64,000 bases of DNA from Colwellia piezophila ATCC BAA-637 (GCF_000378625.1 NZ_KB905161.1:244244-308243); one strand, 5' to 3'. Shown: positions 30,027 through 40,367, counted from the first letter of the stretch. The notes: a model not told the origin generated them from the letters alone. Numbers and translations are program-made.

Positions 30027-30162
30027 CTGTTGAAAATTTGCGCGCGAGTATACCATTAACAAAAGCAAATCCATAGAAAATTGATAAATAAATTGTTATC
30101 ACGCCGCATTTATTAGTGGCTATTTTTTATAAAAAGAGCCTTCTTTAACTTTATACTTATAT

Positions 30163-30192
30163 ATAGGTATAGGTATAGGTATAGGTATAGGT
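30163..30192. repeat. (ATAGGT)5 hexanucleotide repeat
   Basis: Five exact tandem ATAGGT units lie in the gap between dgkA and fusA. No function is apparent. Confidence 0.95.
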
Positions 30193-30266
30193 AATAAAAT
30201 AAATGTAACTTAAGAAATTAACTTAGATGCCAAGTACACAAGTACTAACGTTAGATTAAGTCAGTA

Positions 30267-30668
30267 CTAGCTTAAGAAATTATCAAATAAAATACCGCCC
30301 CAGGTAACCACACAAATAGAAAGAGCTAAAAATACCGCAGCAGAGCCAAGATCTTTTGCCCGACCTGATAGCTCATGATGTTCAAGGCCAATCCTGTCTA
30401 CCACAGCTTCTATCGCTGAATTTATAACTTCCACTAACAGTAATAAGATTAAAGAGCTTAATAATAATGCTAACTGCATACCACTAGTGGCAATAAATAA
30501 ACTAAGAGGAAATAAGCCAAGGCATAAACATAACTCTTGCCTAAATGCGGATTCATGTTTATAAGCGGCTTGTAAGCCTAGAAAAGAGCAACGCGTTGCT
30601 TTTAAGATTCGGCTAAAGCCGGAACCATTTGGCTTATTCTTCTCTGGTGGTGAATCATTTTCATTCAT
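30267..30668 (-). CDS. dgkA: Diacylglycerol kinase
   Basis: The 133-residue membrane protein has three hydrophobic helices and the DgkA signature EVINSAIEAVVDRI followed by HELSGRAKDLGSAAVFLAL. It phosphorylates diacylglycerol to phosphatidate in the inner membrane, recycling diacylglycerol released by periplasmic glucan or lipid modification. The first 17 residues (Pro/Asn-rich) extend beyond the usual start; an internal start is possible. A YejM-like sulfatase-fold gene lies upstream. Confidence 0.93.
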   Translation of the reverse strand: MNENDSPPEKNKPNGSGFSRILKATRCSFLGLQAAYKHESAFRQELCLCLGLFPLSLFIATSGMQLALLLSSLILLLLVEVINSAIEAVVDRIGLEHHELSGRAKDLGSAAVFLALSICVVTWGGILFDNFLS

Positions 30669-30989
30669 ATTAATAATACCCGTTACTAATCAAGGTGCAT
30701 GCTTCAGAGTGTTTGAGCAATTTCAATTCAAGGCGCTGTGATGAAATAATGGTTATTCAGGAGAATGTGCTCCTGCATTCTCTAATAGGCTACATCCATG
30801 TAGCGTCATTATAAATCACAGCAACGATGAAGTGATGTTGTTCAAGCGCTTCTTCGATGGGTTTAAAATGACTTTATACTAAGTTAAAGAAACAAATTAT
30901 AGAGTGACTATACAAAACCTCCTCTCCTTACCTCAAGTCATTTTAACTCCCACTGAATCTTTGCACCATGAATAGTAATGAGTATGAAC
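30669..30989. other. Repeat-bearing gap between dgkA and the YejM-like gene
   Basis: About 320 bp without a gene. It holds double-hairpin copy 5, flanked by imperfect inverted arms in which GGCGCTGTGATGAAATAAT on the left is mirrored by the ATTATAAATCACAGC arm on the right. Degenerate outer sequence lies at 30675-30720 and 30830-30880. Confidence 0.55.
30759..30806 (+). repeat. 48-nt double-hairpin unit, copy 5
   Basis: The first stem is GAGAATG/CATTCTC around TGCTCCTG. The second stem is GCTAC/GTAGC around ATCCAT. Removing the unit rejoins ATAATGG-TTATT-CCATTAT, a perfect 7-bp hairpin, with the unit located at TTC^CAT. Confidence 0.87.
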
Positions 30990-32822
30990 CTATTGAAGAA
31001 AATGGCTATCTTGCTGCCGCAAGATTTGCAGTTGTTGATAGTTAATGGCATCAGGTTTTTTATTCAGATCATTAATATGATATTTATTGGTTATCAAGCC
31101 GCTGGAATAAACCGTATTATCGACTAAATACGCTTTATCTTTATAGCTTGCCATAGCCACGCCACGCTGTATCGGTAAATCAAACAAGTCAAAACCCGAG
31201 CTAAAGTGTGATAACGGTGAAGCGGTATTTAATACATGTCTTAATAGTGTTGGTACTATATCAACATGAGCAGAGCGATTAATTTCCTTAACTAGATTCT
31301 TTTCACCCGGAATGTGCATGACTAACGGCACTGTCGTTTGTGCTTTAGTAAAATTGCTACCATGTCCCCAATAGCCTTGTTTATTATCATTGAATTCTTC
31401 ACCGTGGTCTGCAGTGATAATAATAAGGGTATTTTTATCTTGACCACTATTAATCAGTGCTTGATGAATTTGATTAAACAACGCGTCTATATAATGTAGC
31501 GAGTTCTGGTAGTCATTTAGAAATGGCTGCGCATGAATATGTTTGTTAACAAGAAATTCCGCCGTTATCTTAGGGGTCGGTATAAATTTTTTATATTGCT
31601 CAGGGTAATCATAATCATGATGTGATGAAGTCAAAAATACAAATTTAAACCAAGGTTTATCATTACTCGCCAATTTAATATCAGCGATAACTTTTTCTGC
31701 TACTTTTTTATCATTTTTACTGCTACGCCCTTGCTGTGGGTAAATATAAAGGCGCTCGTCAATTTCGCCAAAAAACATTGGCTTCATGGCAAAACGATTA
31801 AAATTGGAGCCACTGTATGAGCTAATATCGTAACCCTGCTGGGCAAAGCTCTTGGTCAGCATTGTTTGATACTTAAAGGGGGCTGCTTGGGCACTCGCTA
31901 AATAGCTCGGATTTAAGCCATACATTAAACTAAATAACCCTGAAACAGTGACATTTCCGCCACTGTAATGGTTTTCAAACTGGTGACTTCTTTTGGCAAA
32001 CTCAGCAATATAGGGAGTTACTTCACTGGTCAGCATATCGGCTCGCCAACTCTCAACTACAAACAGCAGAACATTAAGTGCGGCTTTCTTATCTCCTTTA
32101 TCAAAAACCAGTGGCTTAATTGGATAGTTAAAACGTTGCGATGATGTTTGATTATTAAAGATGGTTGCATTACTACTGTTATGAATGACAATTAACTCTG
32201 GGTAGCGTTGGTGTAACTTCGACATCAAAGCCGTTGAAGTAATGGGTGCGTAATAAGGCATATAAGGTGTATAGGTCAGAATGCTCTCTTGCTTAGTGTA
32301 GTTACCCCAAATATGTATGCCTTGTCCCAAGAGAAACAAAGTAATAATACCAATATTAGCCATGGTAGTTTTCATATTGACTAATTGCTTAGCTTTGCCA
32401 TAAATAAATACTTGTAGGGCGACAACAGCAATAGCTACCATAATAACCAGTAAACTCATGCCCCACGATAGGCCTATGCCTTGAAAATCAAAGATAGCCA
32501 TTTCTATAAAAAGCATATCGATATGAAAACGATAAATATTAAAGACCAAGATGTCCGCGAGTAAAAATAGGTCTAGTAGTACTTTAGGAATAATGATCAG
32601 TACAGCAACTTGATTAAAATATAACAGTGGCGTTAACATCAAGGTGAGTAGCAAGTAAATTAGATAATAATAACTTGGGATACTCAGACCATAGAGTAAA
32701 GTGCTAAAAGTTCCATGCTGGTAAGCTGAATATATAAATACAGTTAACAGCGCTAGGCTAGTAATAAAGCTGATTAATACATAACGTGCGGCAAATTGTA
32801 GGTGATTAAGTAAAGTTTTCAT
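30990..32822 (-). CDS. Inner-membrane sulfatase-fold protein, YejM/PbgA-like
   Basis: The 610-residue protein has five hydrophobic helices in the first 180 residues (DUF3413-type). A periplasmic alkaline-phosphatase-superfamily domain follows: LLFVVESWRADML, FENHYSGGNVTVSGLFSLMYG, ITADHGEEFNDNKQGYWGHGSNF. This is the layout of YejM/PbgA, which binds lipopolysaccharide and regulates LpxC turnover in Enterobacteria. It could equally be a phosphoethanolamine- or LTA-synthase-type transferase. A Thr in the GGNVTVSG motif could be the nucleophile. Confidence 0.8.
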   Translation of the reverse strand: MKTLLNHLQFAARYVLISFITSLALLTVFIYSAYQHGTFSTLLYGLSIPSYYYLIYLLLTLMLTPLLYFNQVAVLIIIPKVLLDLFLLADILVFNIYRFHIDMLFIEMAIFDFQGIGLSWGMSLLVIMVAIAVVALQVFIYGKAKQLVNMKTTMANIGIITLFLLGQGIHIWGNYTKQESILTYTPYMPYYAPITSTALMSKLHQRYPELIVIHNSSNATIFNNQTSSQRFNYPIKPLVFDKGDKKAALNVLLFVVESWRADMLTSEVTPYIAEFAKRSHQFENHYSGGNVTVSGLFSLMYGLNPSYLASAQAAPFKYQTMLTKSFAQQGYDISSYSGSNFNRFAMKPMFFGEIDERLYIYPQQGRSSKNDKKVAEKVIADIKLASNDKPWFKFVFLTSSHHDYDYPEQYKKFIPTPKITAEFLVNKHIHAQPFLNDYQNSLHYIDALFNQIHQALINSGQDKNTLIIITADHGEEFNDNKQGYWGHGSNFTKAQTTVPLVMHIPGEKNLVKEINRSAHVDIVPTLLRHVLNTASPLSHFSSGFDLFDLPIQRGVAMASYKDKAYLVDNTVYSSGLITNKYHINDLNKKPDAINYQQLQILRQQDSHFLQ

Positions 32823-33193
32823 TGAAGTGGCAGCTAATTCAGCACTGATTATTAGCTGAATATCATCTTAAGGGATAGGTGCATAAATCCTAATTCAATG
32901 AAATTTGACTAACAGTAAGACAAGTGTAACGAAAATGTAAACCAGGTAGGTAAGAGTGTAAGCAACTCAATAGCAGATGTAAGTTTATGTAAGACCTAAA
33001 CCCTTGCTTGCAAGGCCTACTTAAATAGCTTGATTAGCCAAGTAAAATGGACTGTAGTTAAGGAGCTAAGTAACTCATCATCTGTTGCAGCATGCCCTTA
33101 ATAATTTCGTTGCAGTTGTTATCAATAACATCGCCTGTTTAATACAAGCATCGCACACGGTTTCCCTAGTCTTGGACGAGGAGATAGCTAATC
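32823..33193. other. Intergenic region before the S10 operon
   Basis: About 370 bp between divergent transcription units. No gene, repeat family member or clear promoter was recognised, apart from A/T-rich stretches that could hold the promoter of the YejM-like gene. Confidence 0.5.
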
Positions 33194-33379
33194 ATGATTA
33201 GCTTTTATATAGGTATAGCACTGCTTATTATAGGCATTGGTTTTAATTTACCCACCGACAATAGCCAATATATAACAACGGATTATCTGCCCCCAGAAAG
33301 CTTAGCGAATAACAAGCAACAAAAGCTTGCACATAGTAAGATTTCTTGTATAATACGCGCTCGCATTCAGCCAAATTGA
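33194..33379 (+). CDS. Possible small membrane peptide upstream of the S10 operon
   Basis: A 61-codon frame with a good Shine-Dalgarno sequence (GAGGAGATAG, 7 nt before ATG). It has an N-terminal hydrophobic stretch (FYIGIALLIIGIGF) and an uncharacterised polar tail. Its 3' part overlaps the S10-operon promoter, which argues against strong selection on that tail. No family is recognised. Confidence 0.3.
   Translation: MISFYIGIALLIIGIGFNLPTDNSQYITTDYLPPESLANNKQQKLAHSKISCIIRARIQPN
33327..33354 (+). promoter_or_regulatory. S10-operon promoter
   Basis: TTGCAC, 16-bp spacer, then a perfect TATAAT, followed by ACGCGCTCGC. The GC-rich discriminator is typical of stringently controlled ribosomal promoters. 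The start site would be about 33361, giving a leader of about 208 nt before rpsJ. Confidence 0.85.
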
Positions 33380-33493
33380 GTGTGTTTTGCTAAGGTCTTT
33401 ACTCACGTGACGGCTTATAGCACTAAATAAAGAAGAACTAGATTCTTGTTTATTTCACAGCAGCTCTAATTTTGAGTTGAATGTTTATTAGTT

Positions 33494-33541
33494 AATACAC
33501 CCCCTTCCGGCATATAAGGAAGTAGAGGGATGTATTTTTTT
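33494..33541 (+). promoter_or_regulatory. Attenuator-like hairpin in the S10 leader (probable L4 control element)
   Basis: AATACACCCCCTTCC pairs with GGAAG and GGGATGTATT across the CGGCATATAA loop, and a T-run follows. In E. coli the S10 leader carries an equivalent U-tailed hairpin where ribosomal protein L4 causes premature termination and blocks translation. Position and shape match, although the sequences were not aligned. Confidence 0.65.
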
Positions 33542-33550
33542 GTTCTTTAA

Positions 33551-33880
<330 letters not shown>

Positions 33881-33895
33881 TAGGGGAATTTAACA

Positions 33896-34534
33896 ATGAC
33901 TATAGGTCTAGTTGGACGTAAAGTGGGTATGACTCGTGTCTTCACAGAAGATGGTGTTTCAATCCCTGTTACTGTTATTGAAGTTGAAGCAAACCGTGTT
34001 GCTCAAGTTAAGACAGTTGACAACGATGGTTATTCAGCGCTACAAGTTACTACGGGCAAGCGTAAAGCAAGCCGTGTAACTAAACCAGCTGCTGGACATT
34101 TCGCGAAAGCAGGTATCGAAGCAGGCCGCGGCTTGTGGGAATTCCGTTTAAACGAAAACGAAGGTAGTGATATTAAAGCTGGCAGTGAAATCACTGTAGA
34201 GTTATTCAATGACACTAAATTAGTTGACGTTACTGGTACATCGAAAGGTAAAGGTTTCCAAGGCGGTATTAAACGCTGGAACTTTACTATGCAACATGCA
34301 ACGCATGGTGTTTCGTTATCACATCGCTCTAACGGTTCGTTAGGTCAATGTCAAACACCAGGTCGCGTATTTAAAGGCAAGAAAATGTCTGGTCACATGG
34401 GTGCTGTGCGCGTTACTACACAAAACCTAGAATTGGTTCGTGTTGACGCAGAACGTAACTTGTTGCTTGTTAAAGGCGCAGTTCCGGGTGCTATCAATGG
34501 CAACGTAATCATCAAACCAGCTGTTAAAGCTTAG
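33896..34534 (+). CDS. rplC: Ribosomal protein L3
   Basis: The 212-residue protein ([55 protein letters not shown]) is a 50S assembly-initiator protein. The conserved Gln-rich loop at GQCQTPGR is the site methylated by PrmB in relatives. The spacing of 15 bp to rpsJ fits an operon. Confidence 0.99.
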   Translation: MTIGLVGRKVGMTRVFTEDGVSIPVTVIEVEANRVAQVKTVDNDGYSALQVTTGKRKASRVTKPAAGHFAKAGIEAGRGLWEFRLNENEGSDIKAGSEITVELFNDTKLVDVTGTSKGKGFQGGIKRWNFTMQHATHGVSLSHRSNGSLGQCQTPGRVFKGKKMSGHMGAVRVTTQNLELVRVDAERNLLLVKGAVPGAINGNVIIKPAVKA

Positions 34535-34550
34535 TCCAGGAGATTTTCTG

Positions 34551-35156
34551 ATGGAATTATCATTAAAAGACGCAACAGGTGCTCTTGAAGTATCTGAAGC
34601 AACTTTTGGACGTGAGTTTAACGAAGCGTTAGTACACCAAGTAGTAGTTGCTTATGCAGCTGGTGCTCGTCAAGGTACTCGTGCTCAAAAAACTCGCTCA
34701 GAAGTTAGCGGCGGTGGTGCAAAACCATGGCGCCAAAAAGGTACTGGCCGTGCACGTGCCGGTACTACTCGTGGTCCAATTTGGCGTTCTGGTGGCGTAA
34801 CATTCGCTGCTAAACCTCAAGATCACAGCCAAAAAGTTAACCGTAAAATGTATCGTGGTGCTATCGCTAGCATCCTATCTGAACTAGTTCGTCAAGACCG
34901 TTTAGTAGTAGTTAACGATTTTTCGGTAGAAACGCCTAAAACTAAAGAACTTGTTGCCAAGTTAAAAGGTTTAGAGCTTAAAGACGTATTGATTGTAACG
35001 AAAGAAGTTGACGAGAACTTGTTCTTATCAGCACGCAACTTGTACAAAGTTGACGTTCGTGACGTTGCAGCAATCGACCCTGTAAGCTTGGTTGGTTTCG
35101 AAAAAGTTTTAATCACTGCAGATGCAATTAAAGAAATTGAGGGGATTTTAGCATGA
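34551..35156 (+). CDS. rplD: Ribosomal protein L4
   Basis: The 201-residue protein has the extended loop [30 protein letters not shown], which lines the exit tunnel and is the classic macrolide-contact region. In Enterobacteria L4 represses its own operon through the leader, and a matching leader hairpin exists here. It overlaps rplW by 4 bp (ATGA). Confidence 0.99.
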   Translation: MELSLKDATGALEVSEATFGREFNEALVHQVVVAYAAGARQGTRAQKTRSEVSGGGAKPWRQKGTGRARAGTTRGPIWRSGGVTFAAKPQDHSQKVNRKMYRGAIASILSELVRQDRLVVVNDFSVETPKTKELVAKLKGLELKDVLIVTKEVDENLFLSARNLYKVDVRDVAAIDPVSLVGFEKVLITADAIKEIEGILA

Positions 35157-35455
35157 TAAACGAAGAACGTTTGTTGAAAGTGCTTTTAGCACCGAATATT
35201 TCTGAAAAAGCAACTACAGCCGCTGAAGCAAACAACACTGTTGTTTTCAAAGTAGCTACAGATGCAACTAAAGCTGAAATTAAAGCCGCAGTTGAGAAAC
35301 TTTTTGAAGTTACAGTTGAAGGTGTTAATACACTTAATGTTAAGGGTAAAGTAAAACGTACCGGTGCTCGTTTTGGTCGTCGTAACGACTGGAAAAAAGC
35401 CTACGTTACTCTTGCAGAAGGTAGTGACATCGACTTCGTTGGCGCGGAATCATAA
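35153..35455 (+). CDS. rplW: Ribosomal protein L23
   Basis: The 100-residue protein ([49 protein letters not shown]) lies at the tunnel exit and docks trigger factor and SRP. Its start overlaps the rplD stop codon, indicating translational coupling. Confidence 0.98.
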   Translation: MINEERLLKVLLAPNISEKATTAAEANNTVVFKVATDATKAEIKAAVEKLFEVTVEGVNTLNVKGKVKRTGARFGRRNDWKKAYVTLAEGSDIDFVGAES

Positions 35456-35467
35456 GGAGCAGTTAAA

Positions 35468-36292
35468 ATGGCTATAGTAAAATGTAAACCTACTTCTCCG
35501 GGTCGTCGTCACCTAGTTAAAGTGGTAAACAAAGAGCTTCATACAGGTAAGCCTTATGCACCATTATTAGACACTAAGTCTAAGTCTGGTGGTCGTAACA
35601 ATAATGGTCGCATTACGGTTCGTCACATTGGTGGTGGTCATAAGCAACATTATCGTATTATTGATTTTAAACGTCTTAAAGATGGCATTCCAGCCAAAGT
35701 TGAACGTTTAGAATACGATCCAAACCGAAGCGCTAACATCGCATTAGTATTATATGCTGATGGTGAACGTCGTTACATCCTAGCCCCTAAAGGCTTAAGC
35801 GCTGGAGATACAATCCAGTCTGGTGTAGATGCTCCTATCAAATCTGGTAACACTATGCCGTTACGTAACCTACCGTTAGGTAGTGTTATTCACGCAATCG
35901 AACTTAAACCAGGTAAAGGTGCTCAAATCGCACGTGCTGCTGGTACTTACGCACAATTAGTTGCGAAAGAAGGTGCTTACGTTACTTTACGTCTTCGCTC
36001 TGGCGAAATGCGTAAAGTTGAAGCAGATTGTCGTGCTACTTTAGGTGAAATCGGCAACGCTGAACACATGCTTCGCCAACTTGGTAAAGCTGGTGCTTCA
36101 CGCTGGCGCGGTGTTCGCCCAACTGTTCGTGGTGTTGCCATGAACCCAGTTGATCACCCACACGGTGGTGGTGAAGGTAAAACATCTGGCGGTCGTCACC
36201 CGGTATCACCTTGGGGTGTACCAACTAAGGGTTACAAGACTCGTTCGAACAAACGTACTGATAAATTTATCGTTCGTCGTCGTACTAAGTAA
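35468..36292 (+). CDS. rplB: Ribosomal protein L2
   Basis: The 274-residue protein has [25 protein letters not shown] and the conserved C-terminal [14 protein letters not shown]. The latter contains the histidine close to the peptidyl-transferase centre. A 97-bp gap follows before rpsS, longer than the other spacers in the operon. It holds a weak GAAC/GTTC-type hairpin at about 36326-36358. Confidence 0.99.
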   Translation: MAIVKCKPTSPGRRHLVKVVNKELHTGKPYAPLLDTKSKSGGRNNNGRITVRHIGGGHKQHYRIIDFKRLKDGIPAKVERLEYDPNRSANIALVLYADGERRYILAPKGLSAGDTIQSGVDAPIKSGNTMPLRNLPLGSVIHAIELKPGKGAQIARAAGTYAQLVAKEGAYVTLRLRSGEMRKVEADCRATLGEIGNAEHMLRQLGKAGASRWRGVRPTVRGVAMNPVDHPHGGGEGKTSGGRHPVSPWGVPTKGYKTRSNKRTDKFIVRRRTK

Positions 36293-36389
36293 TTAGTACA
36301 TTAAACTAATATTCTGATTGCTTGAACTTAGCTAACTTATGTTAAGACTAGGTTCAACATGAAGAATTTGAATTATATAAGGATTCACC

Positions 36390-36665
36390 ATGCCACGTTC
36401 CCTCAAGAAAGGTCCATTTATTGACCTACACTTGTTGACGAAGGTAGAGAAAGCGGTGGAAAGCGGGAATAAAAAGCCAATTAAAACTTGGTCCCGTCGT
36501 TCAATGATCATTCCTACAATGATCGGATTGACCATCGCTGTCCATAATGGCCGTCAACACGTTCCTGTATTTGTAACCGAAGAAATGATCGGTCACAAAT
36601 TAGGCGAATTTGCACCAACTCGTACTTATCGCGGTCATGTCGCTGATAAGAAAGCGAAGAAATAG
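36390..36665 (+). CDS. rpsS: Ribosomal protein S19
   Basis: The 91-residue protein ([53 protein letters not shown]) has full family length. It is a 30S head protein contacting the A-site finger. The RBS AAGGATT precedes the start. Confidence 0.99.
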   Translation: MPRSLKKGPFIDLHLLTKVEKAVESGNKKPIKTWSRRSMIIPTMIGLTIAVHNGRQHVPVFVTEEMIGHKLGEFAPTRTYRGHVADKKAKK

Positions 36666-36675
36666 GGGAAATTAA

Positions 36676-37008
36676 ATGCAAGCAATAGCTATACATAAAT
36701 TTGCCCGCGGTTCTGCTCAGAAAGCGCGTTTAGTTGCGGATCAAATCCGTGGCGTAAATGTTGAGAAAGCACTTGAAATTCTAACTTACAGCAACAAGAA
36801 AGCTGCTGAGTTAGTTAAAAAAGTTCTTAACTCAGCTATCGCAAATGCCGAGCATAACGAAGGTGCAGATATTGATGAATTATTCGTTAAAACAATTTTA
36901 ATTGACGATGGTCCAACAATGAAACGTATTATGCCACGTGCGAAAGGCCGAGCCGATCGCATCATCAAGCGCACTAGTCACATCACTGTGATCGTGTCTG
37001 ATTCTTAG
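36676..37008 (+). CDS. rplV: Ribosomal protein L22
   Basis: The 110-residue protein ([45 protein letters not shown]) has the long beta-hairpin that lines the exit tunnel near the macrolide site. It sits 10 bp after rpsS. Confidence 0.98.
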   Translation: MQAIAIHKFARGSAQKARLVADQIRGVNVEKALEILTYSNKKAAELVKKVLNSAIANAEHNEGADIDELFVKTILIDDGPTMKRIMPRAKGRADRIIKRTSHITVIVSDS

Positions 37009-37020
37009 GAGTATATTAGT

Positions 37021-37716
37021 ATGGGTCAAAAAGTTAATCCTACCGGTATTCGCTTAGGTATAACGAAACCTTTCGCGTCTACTTGGTTTGCAAGCACAAA
37101 AGATTTTGCTAGCAACTTAGACGGCGACTATAAGGTTCGCGAATTTTTAAAAGAAAAGCTTAAACGTGCATCACTTTCAAAAGTGATAATCGAACGTCCA
37201 GCTAAATCTATCCGCGTAACAATTCACACGGCTCGTCCAGGTGTTGTTATCGGTAAGAAAGGCGAAGATGTTGAGAAACTACGTTTAGCGATTACCAAAA
37301 TTGCTGGTGTTCCTGCTCAAATCAACATCGCTGAAGTACGTAAGCCAGAAATGGATGCGCAGCTTGTTGCTGACAGCATTGCTAGTCAATTAGAACGTCG
37401 TGTTATGTTCCGTCGCGCTATGAAGCGTGCCGTTCAAAACGCAATGCGTCTTGGCGCTAAAGGCATCAAAGTACAAGTTAGTGGTCGCTTAGGCGGCGCT
37501 GATATCGCACGTGCTGAATGGTATCGTGAAGGTCGTGTACCTTTACATACATTCCGTGCTGATATTGACTACGCAATTGCGCGTGGTAACACTACTTATG
37601 GTGTTATTGGTATCAAAGTTTGGATCTTTAAAGGTGAAATTATTGGCAAAATGCCATTAGAAGCAGAGCAACCAGCTGCTAAGCCTAAAAGAAAAAACAA
37701 CCGCAAAGCGAAGTAG
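37021..37716 (+). CDS. rpsC: Ribosomal protein S3
   Basis: The 231-residue protein begins [21 protein letters not shown]. It has the KH-domain [14 protein letters not shown] and the C-terminal [23 protein letters not shown]. It is a 30S head protein at the mRNA entry channel with helicase activity. The C-terminal tail is Lys/Asn-rich. Confidence 0.99.
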   Translation: MGQKVNPTGIRLGITKPFASTWFASTKDFASNLDGDYKVREFLKEKLKRASLSKVIIERPAKSIRVTIHTARPGVVIGKKGEDVEKLRLAITKIAGVPAQINIAEVRKPEMDAQLVADSIASQLERRVMFRRAMKRAVQNAMRLGAKGIKVQVSGRLGGADIARAEWYREGRVPLHTFRADIDYAIARGNTTYGVIGIKVWIFKGEIIGKMPLEAEQPAAKPKRKNNRKAK

Positions 37717-37727
37717 GGGAATAAGTA

Positions 37728-38141
37728 ATGTTACAACCAAAACGTACTAAATTCCGTAAGCAATTTAAAATGCGCAACCGTGGTCTTGCACACGTCGGTA
37801 GTTCAGTTAGCTTCGGTACTTTCGGTTTGAAATCACTAGAACGTGGTCGTATGACTGCGCGCCAAATTGAAGCCGCTCGTCGTGCCATGACTCGTCATGT
37901 TAAACGTCAAGGTAAAATCTGGATACGCGTATTCCCTGATAAGCCAATTACTAAAAAACCTCTTGAGGTTCGTATGGGTAAAGGTAAGGGTTCTGTAGAA
38001 TATTGGGTTTGCCAAATTCTTCCAGGTCGTGTTCTTTATGAAATGGAAGGTGTTTCTGAAGAGATCGCACGTGAAGCTTTTGCTTTAGCAGCTGCTAAAC
38101 TTCCATTCAAAACTACCTTCGTAACTAGGACGGCATTGTAA
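37728..38141 (+). CDS. rplP: Ribosomal protein L16
   Basis: The 137-residue protein ([67 protein letters not shown]) lies at the A-site tRNA elbow. The conserved Arg in the KGK/R loop region is a hydroxylation site in relatives. Its stop overlaps the rpmC start (TAATG). Confidence 0.99.
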   Translation: MLQPKRTKFRKQFKMRNRGLAHVGSSVSFGTFGLKSLERGRMTARQIEAARRAMTRHVKRQGKIWIRVFPDKPITKKPLEVRMGKGKGSVEYWVCQILPGRVLYEMEGVSEEIAREAFALAAAKLPFKTTFVTRTAL

Positions 38142-38332
38142 TGAAAGTTAGTGAACTTAAAGCAAAAAGCATTGAAGAGCTAAATGCTGAATTACTAGAA
38201 CTTCTTCGCGAGCAGTTTAACTACCGCATGCAAGCAAGCACTGGTCAATTAGCACAAACTCATTTGCTAAAAATCGTACGTCGCAATATTGCACGTGTTA
38301 AGACTATCATCACTGAAAAGGCAGGTAAGTAA
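38141..38332 (+). CDS. rpmC: Ribosomal protein L29
   Basis: The 63-residue two-helix protein ([44 protein letters not shown]) lies next to L23 at the tunnel exit. It shares one base with the genes on both sides. Confidence 0.98.
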   Translation: MKVSELKAKSIEELNAELLELLREQFNYRMQASTGQLAQTHLLKIVRRNIARVKTIITEKAGK

Positions 38333-38583
38333 TGAGCGAAGTTAAAATCCGCACAGTACAAGGCGTTGTTATCAGTAACAAGATGGATAAGTCTATCGTT
38401 GTAATGATCGAACGTCGCGTTAAGCATCCTATGTACGGTAAATACATCACGCGTTCAACTAAGTTGAAAGCACATGATGAAGCTAACGTATGTAACGAAG
38501 GCGATATCGTAACTATTACTGAAGTTGCACCAATTTCTAAGTCTAAAAACTGGAAATTAGTTGACGTAATTACAAAAGCTTAA
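38332..38583 (+). CDS. rpsQ: Ribosomal protein S17, last gene of the S10 operon
   Basis: The 83-residue OB-fold protein ([34 protein letters not shown]) binds 16S rRNA helix 11. A strong terminator follows at once. The rplN-led spc operon that normally comes next is missing; an amidohydrolase follows instead. The 3' end of rpsQ plus its terminator is tandemly duplicated downstream. Confidence 0.99.
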   Translation: MSEVKIRTVQGVVISNKMDKSIVVMIERRVKHPMYGKYITRSTKLKAHDEANVCNEGDIVTITEVAPISKSKNWKLVDVITKA

Positions 38584-38621
38584 TTTAGTATTTATACTTA
38601 ATTAAACTTTAAATAGTTACC

Positions 38622-38659
38622 AAAAGACCTTAGCATTTATTTGCTAAGGTCTTTTTTTG
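38622..38659 (+). terminator. S10-operon terminator 1
   Basis: AAAAGACCTTAGCA pairs with TGCTAAGGTCTTTT, followed by further T residues. This is a textbook intrinsic terminator directly after rpsQ. Confidence 0.95.
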
Positions 38660-38806
38660 TTTAAAATAAAGTAAAAAAATGTGATTGTTTCTAAGTCTGC
38701 AGCCCTACCTTTAAAGAGCAGGACGGAGAAATGAGTGACATAATTACAAAAGCTTAATACTCTCGAAAGTTAATATTTAACCTTAATTAAACTTTAAATA
38801 GTTACC

Positions 38807-38845
38807 AAAAGACCTTAATATTTATTTGTTAAGGTCTTTTTTTTG
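38807..38845 (+). terminator. S10-operon terminator 2 (duplicated)
   Basis: AAAAGACCTTAATA pairs with TGTTAAGGTCTTTT. Compared with terminator 1, a G-C pair has become A-T on both arms, a compensating change, and the neighbouring pair became a wobble. The second copy still looks functional. Confidence 0.85.
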
Positions 38846-39044
38846 TTTAAAACAAAGTATAAATTGTGATGATTTCTAAGTCTGCAGCCCTTACCTTTAA
38901 GGGGAAGGACGTGAAAATTAGTACCCCACCCTTGCGACCTCAATGGCCTCGTTTCACTTGTAAACTCACCAAATAAAACACAGCGATTGAACCACTCAAC
39001 TCATTAAGCTAAGATGGTTTTTTAATCTTTAACTGAGTAATCCA

Positions 39045-40367
39045 ATGAAATCTATAGCATTTACAACCGCTGTATTGTGCCTTGTCTACAGTTCCTTAAG
39101 TTATGCTGCCACTACGAATACTAATGCCAAGTTAGTAAAAGCAGTAATGCCCGAGTTAATGATGCTATATAAAGATTTGCACCAAAGCCCTGAGCTATCT
39201 AGCGTAGAATTTAATACTGCCAAAATACTTGCTAAAAAAGCACGAGCTTTAGGTTTTGAAGTCACTGAAAAAGTCGGAGGTACTGGTGTGGTTGCGGTAT
39301 TAAAAAATGGTAAAGGCCCGACGGTATTAATTCGCGCCGATATGGATGCCCTGCCAGTAAAAGAACAAACCGGTTTAGCCTTTGCTTCTAAGGTAACCAC
39401 CACAACGGAGGAAGGTCAACAAGTCTATGTCATGCATGCTTGTGCGCACGATACCCATATGACTAGTTGGCTTGGTACGGCAAAGTTACTCAGCGAAAAC
39501 AAAAAAAACTGGTCGGGTACTTTAGTGATGATCTTACAACCTGCTGAAGAACGTGGCCGTGGTGCAAAGGACATGTTGGCTGACGGTTTATATAAACGTT
39601 TTCCTAAACCTGATTATGCTTTAGCCTTTCATAATTCAGCTAGCTTAAAAGCTGGTGTCATTGGTTATACGCCGGGTTATACCTTCGCCAATGTTGATAG
39701 TGTCAATATTGATGTTAAAGGCGTTGGTGGTCATGGCGCTTACCCACACACCACTAAAGATCCCATTGTTTTAGGCGCGCGTATTGTTGGCGCTTTACAA
39801 ACGTTAGTTAGCCGAGAATTAAACCCGCAAGACCCTGCTGTAGTTACCGTTGGCAGCTTTCAATCAGGCACTAAGCACAATATTATTTCTGATCAGGCTC
39901 TATTATTGCTAACCGTGCGTAGCTACTCAGATGAAACACGTAAAAAATTACTTGATGGCATCGCTAGAATTGCCAAAGGTGAAGGCATCGCTATGGGTTT
40001 GCCGGAAAATTTATTACCGGTAGTTACGGTGAAAGATGAATTTACTCCAGCGACTTATAATGAACCTGAATTTACCAAAAGCATGGCAGAGCTATTTACT
40101 GCCGAGCTAGGTAAAGATCGCGTTATTGAAGTACCTGCGGTCATGGCGGGTGAAGATTTTGGTCGCTATTACAAAGCCGATAAAAGTATTAAAAGCATGA
40201 TATTTTGGGTCGGTGGTGTACCTGATGATAAGTGGCAAGCAGCTCAAGCAACGGGTGCGGTCTTACCCTCACTGCACAGCCCTTTTTGGGCACCTGATGC
40301 TGAAAAAGTCATTAGCACAGCAACACAAGCAATGAATAGTGCCGTGTTAACAATTCTAGCGAAGTAG
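39045..40367 (+). CDS. Exported M20-family amidohydrolase (hippurate hydrolase-like)
   Basis: A 440-residue protein with a signal peptide (about residues 1-21, cleavage after SYA). M20D metallopeptidase motifs are DLHQSPELSSVEFNTA, IRADMDALPVKEQTGL, MHACAHDTHMTSWLG and QPAEERGRGAKDML. GVGGHGAYPHTTKDPI marks the dimerisation domain and MAGEDFGRYY follows. It is probably a periplasmic N-acyl-amino-acid or peptide amidohydrolase. It lies where the spc ribosomal operon would be expected, after the duplicated terminators. Confidence 0.9.
   Translation: MKSIAFTTAVLCLVYSSLSYAATTNTNAKLVKAVMPELMMLYKDLHQSPELSSVEFNTAKILAKKARALGFEVTEKVGGTGVVAVLKNGKGPTVLIRADMDALPVKEQTGLAFASKVTTTTEEGQQVYVMHACAHDTHMTSWLGTAKLLSENKKNWSGTLVMILQPAEERGRGAKDMLADGLYKRFPKPDYALAFHNSASLKAGVIGYTPGYTFANVDSVNIDVKGVGGHGAYPHTTKDPIVLGARIVGALQTLVSRELNPQDPAVVTVGSFQSGTKHNIISDQALLLLTVRSYSDETRKKLLDGIARIAKGEGIAMGLPENLLPVVTVKDEFTPATYNEPEFTKSMAELFTAELGKDRVIEVPAVMAGEDFGRYYKADKSIKSMIFWVGGVPDDKWQAAQATGAVLPSLHSPFWAPDAEKVISTATQAMNSAVLTILAK

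Larger units (their letters stand above)
38563..38917 (+). repeat. Tandem duplication of the rpsQ tail and terminator
   Basis: A unit of about 175 bp beginning GAC(G/A)TAATTACAAAAGCTTA occurs at 38563 and 38737. Each copy includes the final rpsQ codons and TAA, TTAATTAAACTTTAAATAGT, the hairpin, and a TCTAAGTCTGCAGCCCT segment. The second copy also carries a start-like GGAGAAATGAGT just before it. The copies have diverged by scattered substitutions and small indels. Confidence 0.9.

Noticed and set aside
36293..36389. Possible gene or terminator between rplB and rpsS
   Set aside because: The 97-bp gap has only a weak hairpin without a T-run and no frame; the operon appears continuous.
38737..38757. 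GGAGAAATGAGT followed by rpsQ-like codons as a new small gene
   Set aside because: It reads only a few codons of duplicated rpsQ tail before the stop; it is most easily explained by the tandem duplication.
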